Source of the DNA: Gallionellales bacterium RIFCSPLOWO2_02_FULL_59_110
GTDB lineage: Bacteria > Pseudomonadota > Gammaproteobacteria > Burkholderiales > Gallionellaceae
DNA: 64,000 bases
Direction of reading: 5' to 3'
Assembly: GCA_001801215.1 (NCBI GenBank)
Contig: MGXA01000070.1
Location: 1-64,000, forward strand
The notes beneath the pieces were generated by a model, which did not search any database, was not told the DNA's origin, and saw nothing but the letters and a program-made list of their open reading frames with translations. A program made the position numbers and the translations under genes. Of this stretch, positions 42,993-51,810 are shown piece after piece (the stretch's first letter is position 1; the number at the start of each line of letters is the position of its first letter).

Positions 42993-45056
42993 ATGAACAT
43001 GCTTAGACTCGTCAAACGCATCTGGCAATCATTGCCGTTGTCGGATCATAACCGCTGGAGAATCACCGCACTTCTGCTTGAACCGATTCTGCCCTTCATT
43101 CAGGGCGGGATAGTTTATAACGCATATTTGCGTGAGAAAGAGTGGCAGCAGAAGCGCATTCGCCCATTTTACGGTGACCCGTTTCCGCTGCTTCCGCAGC
43201 AGGCCAAGCCGGACATCATTTTCTGGAGTGTGATCGACTGGCACCTGCGCATTCAGCGGCCCCAGCACCTGGCGCGCGGCCTTGCCGCTCGCGGGTATCG
43301 GGTTTTCTATATCTCCACCACTTTTGCCAAGAACACGAGACGCGCAGGGTTTGAGCTGGAGCAACTTGACAGCGAAGGGAGGTTGTTCAGTACCCGGTTT
43401 TACATGAAGGGAAGCCCCCGCATCTACTTTGCCCCGTCGCGAAGCGATGATGCGGCTCGCCTCAAGGCCAACACCGCCGCCCTATTGGAATGGACGGGCA
43501 GCCGGGACATCATTTCCGTTATTCAGCACCCGTACTGGTACTCAACGGCAATGGTATTGCCTGACAGCCATTTTATCTATGACTGTCTGGATCACCACGC
43601 GGGGTTCGGCACTTCCGGCGAGGATATTGCGGCACTCGAGATTGCCATGCTCAAGAATGCCGATGCGGTTGTGTCAACTTCGCAATGGCTGCATGATCTG
43701 GCCGTTGCGCACAATCAGAACGCTAGCCTTATCCGCAACGCGGCGGAGTATGATTATTTTTGTGTTCCTCCCGCCTCGGTTTTCCGCGATTCCGGTGGGA
43801 GGCGTGTGCTCGGCTATTATGGAGTTATCGCGGAGTGGATGGATGTGGATCTGCTTGCGGCGGTAGCCGGATCGTTTCCGGATTGCCTTTTGCTGCTCGT
43901 GGGTGCGGTCGAATGCGGCGCCAGGCAGCGACTAGCCGGTTTTACCAACGTTCTATTCACCGGTGAGGTTAAGTACGCCGAGCTTACGCATTACCTGTAT
44001 GGCATGGACGTGTGCCTTCTGCCTTTCCGCGTGACACCGCTTACCCTGGCCACTAATCCGGTGAAAATTTACGAGTATCTCTCGGCCGGGAAGCCTGTCG
44101 TGGCGATTGATCTGCCAGAAATGGCGCAATTTGAAGGGCTTGTTGCCACAGCTAACGGGTACGACGAGTTTCTTGCCAACGTAGGCGAAGCCCTTGCGAT
44201 CCCCGCCGGAGCCGGTGCCGACGCACGACGACGCTTCGCTATGCAGCACACATGGCATCACAGGGTGGACGATTTCATTGAGGTCATAGACAGGTTGCCG
44301 AAGCCGCTTGCGAGTATCGTCGTTCTGACCTACAACAATCTCGAGCTTACTCTTGCCTGCCTAGACAGTATAGAGAGATTCACCGAGCAGGGGCGTTACG
44401 AAGTGATTGTCGTGGATAATGCGTCTGACGATGGAACGCGGGCTTTCCTGCCACAATGGGCTGGCACAAGAGCTGATAGGAAAATCGTACTCAACAATGA
44501 AAATCGCGGCTTCGCCGCAGGTAACAACCAGGGGCTTGCCCTCGCGCGCGGCGAGTATCTTGTAATGCTTAATAACGACACGGAAGTCACACAGGGTTGG
44601 CTGCCCACCCTGATGAGCCATCTGCGGCACGATTCATTGCTCGGCATGGTTGGCCCAGTGACCGATAATATCGGCAATGAGGCACGTGTCAGGCTGAGCT
44701 TTCGCAACAACGACGAGATGCTCAGCAAGGCTCGCACCTATACCCTTGCACACATGGGAGAAATTATTCCAATACGCACTCTTGCATTTTTCTGTGTCAT
44801 GATGCCACGTCAGGTTTATGAAAAAGTTGGGCCTGTTGACGAGTCTTACGGCCAGGGTTTTTTTGAGGATGATGACTACTGCAGGCGAGTTGAGCAGGCT
44901 GGATGGAGAATTGCCTGCGCCGAGGATGTTTTTGTCCATCATCACCTTTCTGCTTCCTTTGGCAAACTGGGCAAGGGAAGACAGGAGTTGATGGAACGAA
45001 ACCGCAAGGTTTATGAGGCCAAGTGGGGGCCATGGATTCCTCACAAGTACCGGTGA
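42993..45056 (+). CDS. Two-domain glycosyltransferase (GT4-like plus GT2)
   Basis: The 687-residue fused enzyme has a GT-B/GT4-like domain at residues about 60-410 (FWSVIDWHLRIQRPQHLARG, YDCLDHHAGFGT, YEYLSAGKPVVAIDLPE as in TuaH-like proteins) and a GT2 GT-A domain at about 430-670 (ASIVVLTYNNLELTLACL, VDNASDDGTRAFL, MLNNDTEVTQGWL, GFFEDDDYCRR). ATG 42993 is chosen with AGGA just upstream. The ORF-track start 42867 lies inside the preceding gene. It probably adds two sugars in sequence. Confidence 0.92.
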   Translation: MNMLRLVKRIWQSLPLSDHNRWRITALLLEPILPFIQGGIVYNAYLREKEWQQKRIRPFYGDPFPLLPQQAKPDIIFWSVIDWHLRIQRPQHLARGLAARGYRVFYISTTFAKNTRRAGFELEQLDSEGRLFSTRFYMKGSPRIYFAPSRSDDAARLKANTAALLEWTGSRDIISVIQHPYWYSTAMVLPDSHFIYDCLDHHAGFGTSGEDIAALEIAMLKNADAVVSTSQWLHDLAVAHNQNASLIRNAAEYDYFCVPPASVFRDSGGRRVLGYYGVIAEWMDVDLLAAVAGSFPDCLLLLVGAVECGARQRLAGFTNVLFTGEVKYAELTHYLYGMDVCLLPFRVTPLTLATNPVKIYEYLSAGKPVVAIDLPEMAQFEGLVATANGYDEFLANVGEALAIPAGAGADARRRFAMQHTWHHRVDDFIEVIDRLPKPLASIVVLTYNNLELTLACLDSIERFTEQGRYEVIVVDNASDDGTRAFLPQWAGTRADRKIVLNNENRGFAAGNNQGLALARGEYLVMLNNDTEVTQGWLPTLMSHLRHDSLLGMVGPVTDNIGNEARVRLSFRNNDEMLSKARTYTLAHMGEIIPIRTLAFFCVMMPRQVYEKVGPVDESYGQGFFEDDDYCRRVEQAGWRIACAEDVFVHHHLSASFGKLGKGRQELMERNRKVYEAKWGPWIPHKYR

Positions 45057-45062
45057 GCGGCA

Positions 45063-45923
45063 ATGGCGGAATTTACGAGAAAGCTGATTTTGGTGGCCAG
45101 GGAATTTTACAACCTGGTAGCAGCACGGCTTGATGAATTGTCCGGGCCGGGCGATGGCGAGATAATGTTCCGCTGCAATGTGTGCGGGCGTATGTCCGTG
45201 GTAGGGGAGGCAAAACTTACGCGCGAGGAGGCAACCTGCCGGTGCGGATCGTCGGTAAGGTTGCGCTCCATTGTCCATGTTCTTACGCTCGAATTGTTTG
45301 GCAAAAGCCTTGCCATTCCCGATATTCCCGTTTGCCATGGCTTGGTGGGTATCGATATGAGCGGTGCGGCAAATTACGCAGAGCGGTTGGTAGGGCGGAT
45401 TGGCTATGTCAATACATTTCTGCACAAGGAACCTTGCCTTGACATTGTTTCACCAGGAAAAGAATGGTTGTCGCGCTGCGACTTTGTAATTTCGTCGGAT
45501 GTCTTCGAGCATGTCGCGCCACCGGTTTCCCGCGCTTTCGACAATACCTTTCGCTTGCTCAAACCCGGCGGCATATTCGTGTTTACTGTCCCGTACACAA
45601 AGGGTGGAGCGACGGTGGAGCACTTTCCAGAGCTTAGCGATTATCGCATCGAGCGGCGCGATGGTAAACGAATTCTGGTCAATCGCTTATTCGACGGACG
45701 AATTCAGGAGTTCGACGATCTTGTATTTCACGGCGGGGAAGGTGAAACATTGGAGATGCGTGTTTTCTCGGAATCTGGAGTGCTGGGCGAGTTGGCGCGT
45801 GCTGGTTTTTCCGATATTCGCATCCATGCGGAGCCATGCGTGAGGTTTGGGATCGTATGGGAACACCCATGGTCATTACCCATTACAGCGAAGCGTCCAG
45901 CTGCATCAAGCTTCGAGCCGTAG
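45063..45923 (+). CDS. Zinc-ribbon SAM-dependent methyltransferase
   Basis: The 286-residue protein has a CNVCG...CRCGS zinc ribbon (about residues 39-62) and then a methyltransferase fold with VGIDMSGA, VISSDVFEHVAPPVSRA and LLKPGGIFVFTVPY. The same zinc-ribbon plus methyltransferase design recurs in the minus-strand gene at 56829-57554. It is the last gene of the plus-strand run and converges with the GMC oxidoreductase gene. Confidence 0.82.
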   Translation: MAEFTRKLILVAREFYNLVAARLDELSGPGDGEIMFRCNVCGRMSVVGEAKLTREEATCRCGSSVRLRSIVHVLTLELFGKSLAIPDIPVCHGLVGIDMSGAANYAERLVGRIGYVNTFLHKEPCLDIVSPGKEWLSRCDFVISSDVFEHVAPPVSRAFDNTFRLLKPGGIFVFTVPYTKGGATVEHFPELSDYRIERRDGKRILVNRLFDGRIQEFDDLVFHGGEGETLEMRVFSESGVLGELARAGFSDIRIHAEPCVRFGIVWEHPWSLPITAKRPAASSFEP

Positions 45924-46029
45924 GCTCCTAAAATATGTTTGATATTGAATCGATCATGCAACATCTGATGCCGTACTATCGGTACGCGTAAGCTTGGCAT
46001 TTCGTAAAGTGCGGACACAGCTTGGAATC

Positions 46030-47625
46030 TCAATTGGAATAATGGCTCTTGCAGGCAGCGAGTTGCCTTCCTATTCGGTCGGCATTTGCCATGATTGTAA
46101 GCGTATGCGGTTTTTCGGGAAGCATTGGCAGACAAGCACCATCAACAACAAAAACTCCATCAAGCCCGTTAACTTCGCCATACGGCGATGTCTCTCCGCG
46201 AGACGGCGATACCTTCATCGGAAGTGTGCCCGCATAATGGATATCAGCGCCTGGCGAGGCAACTGTAAAGCTGCCTGGTAGCAGCACGGCACCCAAACGC
46301 CGGTAAGCCCTGCTTAACGCTCTGTTCGCTTCATGCATCAGCGGCTGGGCTTCACCGCCATACTTTCCGGAAATGATCAGCGATTCGTTGTTGTCAAGCT
46401 TGGCTTCTGCGGCAGTTAGTCGCCCTGGTAAAAAAAGGTTTCCAACGACGCATGAACTCAACAAACCGCGCAGCAAATCCATGCTACATCGTCTTCTCAT
46501 GGGGACATGGCGTGCAAACTCTGATAACTGGATTCCCGTTGTGGAAAAAGTGGAGCCATGCGCGGTATAGTCACCGTGAAGTGACAGAGTGAACGACAAC
46601 TGCCCCAGTCCGAATCCCGGCATCCTGGGGGCGCCTGTCATTTTGGGCAGCCACAGTAAAAATGCGGCAGTCGGGCACGACAATACTGGTACGGGTTGCG
46701 TGTAATTCAGCGATTTCAAGACTATTCTGGTGGTGGCCAAGGTTCCGGCAGCCATTACTATTTTGCCGGCTGAAATTGATTTCAAACCGCTATCTGAAGT
46801 GCCGCATCCTTCGATGCGCCAACCGCCTTTCGAACACTTTAACTCTTCCACGACAAAACCAGAAAGTTCACTAAAATTTTTATACCTGCGAAGCGCGAGA
46901 AGATCGTATGTTGCGGAATACAGCGAATGCCTCTGGCATCCCCAAAGGCAGTTCCCGGAAAGGTTGCATGCTTGCCGCCCGAAAATATCCTCACTCAGCA
47001 CCGCAACTCTCGAATGCCCCAGCTTGAATCCCCGCGAATGAAGTATTTTTCTTTGGTCAGAATAAAGCCGAAACATGTACGCATGTGAAATATCCATCGG
47101 TATTGGTGGTTGCGCGTATTCGTCCAGCATGAAGTAGTCTGACAGGTCATCGTCGGCTTTGCCGCTGATACCCATGCGCCGGCTGACCTTTGCATAAGAT
47201 AGATCCAGATCTGAAGCGGGAAAGGGAAGTTCGGAAATTTCGCCAGGCGAGAAACGCGCTACCCCGCATCCCCAGGCATTTGACAAGCCTCCCTTTGCCA
47301 GTGAGCCAACCGTGATGAAAGATTTACCCTCTATCCGGTTTTCATGCCCGAAGCCATCGAAAGCATAAGCATGAAAAGGCACTCGCAACTTTGGCGAAAC
47401 GGCATCGAGCATTTTTAGCGCATGAAAATCTTTACCGACCATCCATTCCCATTGCTTGTCATCGTTTGCACGTGCAGAAAGAAAATCCGTCTCTGGTGGA
47501 TTTATATCTGGCCGCTTCCCACCGTCTACCATCAGTACACGCAGACCCGCCTCAACCAGCGGGAATGCTGCCGAGACACCTGCTGGGCCGCTGCCAACAA
47601 CGATGACATCGAAATCCGGAGTCAC
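46030..47625 (-). CDS. GMC-like FAD-dependent oxidoreductase
   Basis: The 531-residue flavoprotein has an N-terminal ADP-binding DVIVVGSGPAGVSAAFPLVEAG, a VGSLAKGGLSNAWGCG segment, a middle GKIVMAAGTLATTRI, and a C-terminal GVFVVDGACLPMLPEKPHTLTIMANADRIG, as in GMC/cholesterol-oxidase-like enzymes. The start is GTG 47625, overlapping the SDR gene (ATGTGA). The ORF-track start 47862 reaches into that gene. It is the last gene of a seven-gene operon with glycosyltransferases and a flippase, which suggests oxidation of a sugar or lipid-linked sugar. Confidence 0.85.
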   Translation of the reverse strand: MTPDFDVIVVGSGPAGVSAAFPLVEAGLRVLMVDGGKRPDINPPETDFLSARANDDKQWEWMVGKDFHALKMLDAVSPKLRVPFHAYAFDGFGHENRIEGKSFITVGSLAKGGLSNAWGCGVARFSPGEISELPFPASDLDLSYAKVSRRMGISGKADDDLSDYFMLDEYAQPPIPMDISHAYMFRLYSDQRKILHSRGFKLGHSRVAVLSEDIFGRQACNLSGNCLWGCQRHSLYSATYDLLALRRYKNFSELSGFVVEELKCSKGGWRIEGCGTSDSGLKSISAGKIVMAAGTLATTRIVLKSLNYTQPVPVLSCPTAAFLLWLPKMTGAPRMPGFGLGQLSFTLSLHGDYTAHGSTFSTTGIQLSEFARHVPMRRRCSMDLLRGLLSSCVVGNLFLPGRLTAAEAKLDNNESLIISGKYGGEAQPLMHEANRALSRAYRRLGAVLLPGSFTVASPGADIHYAGTLPMKVSPSRGETSPYGEVNGLDGVFVVDGACLPMLPEKPHTLTIMANADRIGRQLAACKSHYSN

Positions 47626-48905
47626 ATGGAGCCTCGCGCGCGAGCTAGCGCATGGCGGGTCAGGAACAGAAAAAATGGTCGTAATATTCGCCAGAGTAGC
47701 TCGCATACCATTGCGCTGCCAATAGACAGCAAACTGTTCAATCTGCCATATTTGCGATCGAGTTGAAGATAACGGTATGCGCCAGATGGTGTAGCTTCTG
47801 CCAGCACTGTTGCGGTATCGATCCGCCAGGAAAATTCCGCCCATGTTCTTTGGTCCGTCCATGCAGAATGGTCGAGCAATGACAATAAAATAGGGCGGCT
47901 CAGGAAGGTTTGCGGCAAATCTAAAGCTTGCCCGTCGCGCAGGGATTCTATTGTGCGGACATAGCGACGCAAAACAGCGTTGCCTGGAAAATCTTTCAAT
48001 ACATAAACTAGCAGGGCACGCCCTTCTTTCAGTAATTTCCTCCTTCGATCGCTGCCCGATGGGTGCATCCCGGAGTGAAGTGGGCGTAGCGTAAGCCCGA
48101 GCTGCTTGAGGTCGGGTGCAGTATCCATGACAGGCAAATCGAAAAGCGAATGCAGGCGTTCCAGTTTGAGCCGAGTTTGCGATGTTTTGCCCAGGAGGGG
48201 AGCCAGCATGTCGACAAGCCTTACCGGCGCAGGAACGAAACTACGCTGGCAACGGAGCCGTGATTTGGCAATCTCGGCTAGAAATTTCGAGAATGGAACA
48301 GGTTCGGGCGCGGCAAGAAAATACACACCAGGGCGGGCACCCTTAGGTTCGGCAATGCGAAGCAATCCTTCTGTGAGATCATCGATGTGAATCGGTTGAA
48401 TGTCGGGGGCGGGCATGAAGGCGGGAAGCAATGGCAATTCTTTGATAGTCCTTGCCAGCGCACCGAACAGCCCGCGTAGTTCTCCGCCATAAACCTGCCC
48501 AGGCCTGACTACCCAGCCGCCTGCAGAAAGTACCTCCTGCTCAATGCGCCACTTAGTCCGCCCATAGGCGGTAGGGGCGTCAGCTCGCGCCGTCTGGCTG
48601 GACACAAATATAAATCTTGCATCTGCCTCCTGAGCAGACTTAATCAATTTTCGTGCGGCGGACACCTCGCTGTTTTCGCACAGGCTATCTGTGTGTGTGG
48701 TGTTTGCTGCAAGATGAATAACGGCATCGATCCCCGTTGGCAATACGATCGAATCGTCAAATGACAAGTCAAAAAAAACCCATGGTATCGCGAAGAATGC
48801 AGGCCTTTGACGTGAGGCTGACACAACGTCGTGGCCACGCTTTAATGCAAAGAATGTCAGGCGTGTGCCGATGTAGCCAGTGGCACCTGTTACTAGGATT
48901 TTCAT
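47622..48905 (-). CDS. NAD-dependent epimerase/dehydratase (extended SDR) with C-terminal extension
   Basis: The 427-residue protein has an N-terminal extended SDR domain: KILVTGATGYIGTRLTFFALKRG, DAVIHLAANTTHTD, IFVSSQTARADAPTAYGRTKW with the YxxxK-type pair in AYGRTK, and VVRPGQVYGG. A 150-residue C-terminal region is not recognised and is partly hydrophobic at its end. ATG 48905 shares its A with the flippase stop (TGATG). It may act with the GMC enzyme in an oxidation/reduction or epimerisation step. Confidence 0.85.
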   Translation of the reverse strand: MKILVTGATGYIGTRLTFFALKRGHDVVSASRQRPAFFAIPWVFFDLSFDDSIVLPTGIDAVIHLAANTTHTDSLCENSEVSAARKLIKSAQEADARFIFVSSQTARADAPTAYGRTKWRIEQEVLSAGGWVVRPGQVYGGELRGLFGALARTIKELPLLPAFMPAPDIQPIHIDDLTEGLLRIAEPKGARPGVYFLAAPEPVPFSKFLAEIAKSRLRCQRSFVPAPVRLVDMLAPLLGKTSQTRLKLERLHSLFDLPVMDTAPDLKQLGLTLRPLHSGMHPSGSDRRRKLLKEGRALLVYVLKDFPGNAVLRRYVRTIESLRDGQALDLPQTFLSRPILLSLLDHSAWTDQRTWAEFSWRIDTATVLAEATPSGAYRYLQLDRKYGRLNSLLSIGSAMVCELLWRILRPFFLFLTRHALARARGSM

Positions 48906-49252
48906 CAGGATGAACCAGTCATGACAACGCCAGCGATTATCAGCAGCACACCCAACCCATACCTGATGGTAAGAACCTCGCCGAACAACCACGCTCCAAG
49001 CAAGGGCACGAAAACAAACCCTAATGCAAAATACGGGTATGCTTTGGAAATCTCGACATATCGAAGCGCCCAGACCCAAAGCCCCGAAGAGGCGATGTAC
49101 ATGGCACCAGCAATTATCAGGATGCCAAGGACACTGATATCGTAAGGAGTGCCTATTTTGTTGTAATTGACAGCGGCTTGTTTGAACAGTACTTGTCCTA
49201 TCGTCATCACCGCTACGCAAGCCAATATGATCCAATTTCCACGATCAATCAC
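48905..49252 (-). CDS. Small four-helix EamA/SMR-type transporter (ArnE/F-like flippase)
   Basis: The 115-residue protein consists almost entirely of four hydrophobic helices (WIILACVAVMTIGQVLFKQAA, ILIIAGAMYIASSGLWVWAL, AYPYFALGFVFVPLLGAWLF, YGLGVLLIIAGVVMTG). This resembles small EamA/SMR proteins that flip undecaprenyl- or polyprenyl-phosphate sugars. It is followed directly by the SDR gene and preceded at 19 bases by a methyltransferase gene. Confidence 0.85.
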   Translation of the reverse strand: MIDRGNWIILACVAVMTIGQVLFKQAAVNYNKIGTPYDISVLGILIIAGAMYIASSGLWVWALRYVEISKAYPYFALGFVFVPLLGAWLFGEVLTIRYGLGVLLIIAGVVMTGSS

Positions 49253-49271
49253 TGCATTCCTCCTTGGTTGA

Positions 49272-49952
49272 TTATGTTTTTATATGGCAGATATAAAAAA
49301 GATTCAGATCGGGAGCGGGAATGCGTGATGGGTACCAAAACTCGGACACGGTTTCAAAGTGGTGCCGAATGAAGACGACCAGATTGAAGATCGAATTGAT
49401 ATGCTCAGCGGCCTGAAGGTAATCATAGGCAATGCCGAGTTTCATGGCGTTCCGCCGAGGTCCAAGGTGACGTCCAAGGCGCCACAGCATGCCTGGATCG
49501 CATGGCAAGACGATCGAAATAGTACCATCTGCTCGAACGACCCTGTTCCACTCCCTCAATACGTTAACCGGGTTTGGCAGATGCTCCAATACATGTGTAG
49601 CGATCAGTCTGTCAAAGCTGTGGTCTGGGTAAGCAAGCTCGGTAGCGTTCTGCATTTCGGTGATTAACGATCCGCCCGTTAGTTGGCTTGAGTATTTCCT
49701 GGAGGCAATTTCCAGCATGGCATTATTGCTGTCCGTCATTACGTACTGCCGAAAGCTGTGTTTCACATAGGGGAAATGATGCCCAGAGCCAGCGCCTACT
49801 TCAAGTACGCGATCGTAAACGCATCCTTTGGGTAATGTTTTTTCCAAAAGCCGGTGACTCATCTGAAGAAAAGAACCGGCTAGCGTTCGTTCGGTATTGT
49901 TCGTATCGTAGCTTTGTATGTAACTCAGTTCATAGGATGGCGCATCACGCAT
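49272..49952 (-). CDS. SAM-dependent methyltransferase
   Basis: The 226-residue class I methyltransferase has VLEVGAGSGHHFPYVKH (motif I), DSNNAMLEIASRK, and DRLIATHVLEHLPNPVNVLREWNRVVRADG. ATG 49952 with AAGGA eight bases upstream is preferred to the ORF-track start 50024, which would overlap the preceding gene. The substrate is unknown. Confidence 0.85.
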   Translation of the reverse strand: MRDAPSYELSYIQSYDTNNTERTLAGSFLQMSHRLLEKTLPKGCVYDRVLEVGAGSGHHFPYVKHSFRQYVMTDSNNAMLEIASRKYSSQLTGGSLITEMQNATELAYPDHSFDRLIATHVLEHLPNPVNVLREWNRVVRADGTISIVLPCDPGMLWRLGRHLGPRRNAMKLGIAYDYLQAAEHINSIFNLVVFIRHHFETVSEFWYPSRIPAPDLNLFYICHIKT

Positions 49953-49981
49953 AATTTTCCTTCTTTCGCCTTCGAGAACGA

Positions 49982-50770
49982 TTATTCTTTGCGTATTACC
50001 AGAATATGGTGCAGCGCAATCCATCTATTGAACGGAGAAAGCAACTTTTCCAGCAAGCGAACCAAACCAATGAATGAATCCGGCAGAAGCTGCCTGAAGT
50101 TCAGGCCCCCAGAGAGCAGATATTTCAAATAATTCCCCACAAGCTCCTGGTGTACGATCTTGAGCGACGGGTATTTTCGCTCATATTCTTTTCGATCGCG
50201 GACAAATACAATGTAACTGAGCGCCTGATTGGCACCATACATCGGGCCTGCTGCGGGAATTTCCCAGGATGGGTATGCTTTATCGAAACTTTCGGTGCGA
50301 AACAATCGTTTATACAGGAATTCAGCAAACGGCCCATAATAAGGCTCAAGCAATATGGCTCCTCCACCCGGTACCAGCACTCGATCAAGCTCGTGCAAAA
50401 ATCGGTCAGGATGGGAGAAATGATGAAAACAATTCTGTCCGAAAATTGTCCTGACCGATGTGTCCCCAATATCCATTGCCTCCGCATTAATCACACGATC
50501 CAGATGCGGCGCCTCGATGATGTCCGTAGCCATTACTTCCGGGAAAGAATCGCGCATCGGCGAAACGCCGGCTCCCAGTTCAATCTCGATACCGCTGCCG
50601 GATAAAAACTGTTGATCCAGTTTTCTGAACAAGTGATGAAATTCGGTGAAAACATCACGCAGCATGTGTTTTTTTTCAAGCATTCTGCGGTGCAATTCCA
50701 GGCGGTTTTTTCCATCGATATCCATTCCGTCGAGTAGCGGGTCGCGCAGACAATCAAGAAGATGCCTCAT
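49982..50770 (-). CDS. SAM-dependent methyltransferase-like protein
   Basis: The 262-residue protein has GIEIELGAGVSPMRDSFPEV, VINAEAMDIGDTSVRTIFGQ, NCFHHFSHPDRFLHELDRVLVPGGGAILLEP, typical of the class I methyltransferase fold. It overlaps the upstream glycosyltransferase by four bases and lies 29 bases before the next methyltransferase. The two methyltransferases in series suggest stepwise methylation of one glycan. Confidence 0.83.
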   Translation of the reverse strand: MRHLLDCLRDPLLDGMDIDGKNRLELHRRMLEKKHMLRDVFTEFHHLFRKLDQQFLSGSGIEIELGAGVSPMRDSFPEVMATDIIEAPHLDRVINAEAMDIGDTSVRTIFGQNCFHHFSHPDRFLHELDRVLVPGGGAILLEPYYGPFAEFLYKRLFRTESFDKAYPSWEIPAAGPMYGANQALSYIVFVRDRKEYERKYPSLKIVHQELVGNYLKYLLSGGLNFRQLLPDSFIGLVRLLEKLLSPFNRWIALHHILVIRKE

Positions 50771-51810
50771 TCCATGGCCTTTTGATCTGGAACGACCCGC
50801 GCCTGAAACCCGCGATGCCTCGGTCTGCGCGGCACCGCAGCAATGTCATAACCCAGAAACGCCAATACAAGTTGCAGCCCCATGAGAATGGGCAGGGCAG
50901 CCAGCATGACCGTGCCTGCCGGCGTGACAACACCTTCGCGTGCCGACTCAAGCCATTGATAACCGCCAAAGCTGGTGCCTGCTGCTAGCAGCGCCATGCC
51001 TAAAGGCAGTTCTATCGATGCCAACGACAGATCGCGCAGATAGTAATTATAAAAAATACGCTTTATAAAATTCCTCATATGCTTGACAAGAAATTCTCCG
51101 GCTATTTTTGAAATTCTGAGATTGCTGATTTCATCGCCATATTTTGCGTTCATTGGCACATCGACAACAACTGCGCGTAATATATTGAGCCGAAACAACA
51201 TGTCGGTTTCAAAGAAATAACGCGGGCTGATTTTTTCAAACGGCAGGCGCTGGGCAACTTCAGCATGGATTGCGGTGTATCCGTTGGCAGGGTCGAACAA
51301 ATCCCAATATCCCGAAGACAGTTTCGTCAACAGCGATAACACCGCATTGCCGAACAGGCGCGATTTGGGCATAACATGAATTTCTTCGAGATCAAAAAAA
51401 CGGTTGCCTTTGGTGTAATCGGCCTCTCCAGCCAGAATCGGCTCGACAAAGCCGGGAATAAGGCGGGTATCCATTTGCCCATCCCCGTCCACTTTAACGA
51501 TCACAACTGCACCATCGGCCATAGCAGCGCGATAGCCGGTCATTACCGCCCCCCCCACCCCTTGATTGTTTTCGTGATAGATCACCCGGACACGCCGATC
51601 CTGGCAATGAGCCTCAACGTGTTTCCCTGATTTTTCGGGGCAGGCATCATCTACAACATAGATTCGCCATACTTCATTTCCGATGCCGTCGATAACATCC
51701 ATAACATGCCTTTTAACTTTGTAGCAAGGAATAACAACAGCGATAAGGTGGCTTCCGGCGTTGCCATGCGCTGCTTGATTCTTCTCGTAGCTTGATATCG
51801 CGGTAATCAT
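50767..51810 (-). CDS. GT2 polyprenyl-phosphate glycosyltransferase-like protein
   Basis: The 347-residue protein starts IAVVIPCYKVKRHVMDVID, with VVDDACPEKSGKHV, NQGVGGAVMTGY, KVDGDGQMDTRLI and DPANGYTAIHAEV, as in DPM1/ArnC-like enzymes that load a sugar onto polyprenyl phosphate. Two C-terminal membrane helices follow (about 265-330). It overlaps its neighbours by four bases on each side. Confidence 0.9.
   Translation of the reverse strand: MITAISSYEKNQAAHGNAGSHLIAVVIPCYKVKRHVMDVIDGIGNEVWRIYVVDDACPEKSGKHVEAHCQDRRVRVIYHENNQGVGGAVMTGYRAAMADGAVVIVKVDGDGQMDTRLIPGFVEPILAGEADYTKGNRFFDLEEIHVMPKSRLFGNAVLSLLTKLSSGYWDLFDPANGYTAIHAEVAQRLPFEKISPRYFFETDMLFRLNILRAVVVDVPMNAKYGDEISNLRISKIAGEFLVKHMRNFIKRIFYNYYLRDLSLASIELPLGMALLAAGTSFGGYQWLESAREGVVTPAGTVMLAALPILMGLQLVLAFLGYDIAAVPRRPRHRGFQARVVPDQKAME

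Noticed and set aside
48905-49235. N-terminal extension of the SDR gene (track start 49235)
   Set aside because: It lies inside the flippase gene in another frame. The SDR motif starts at 48905 with a TGATG junction.
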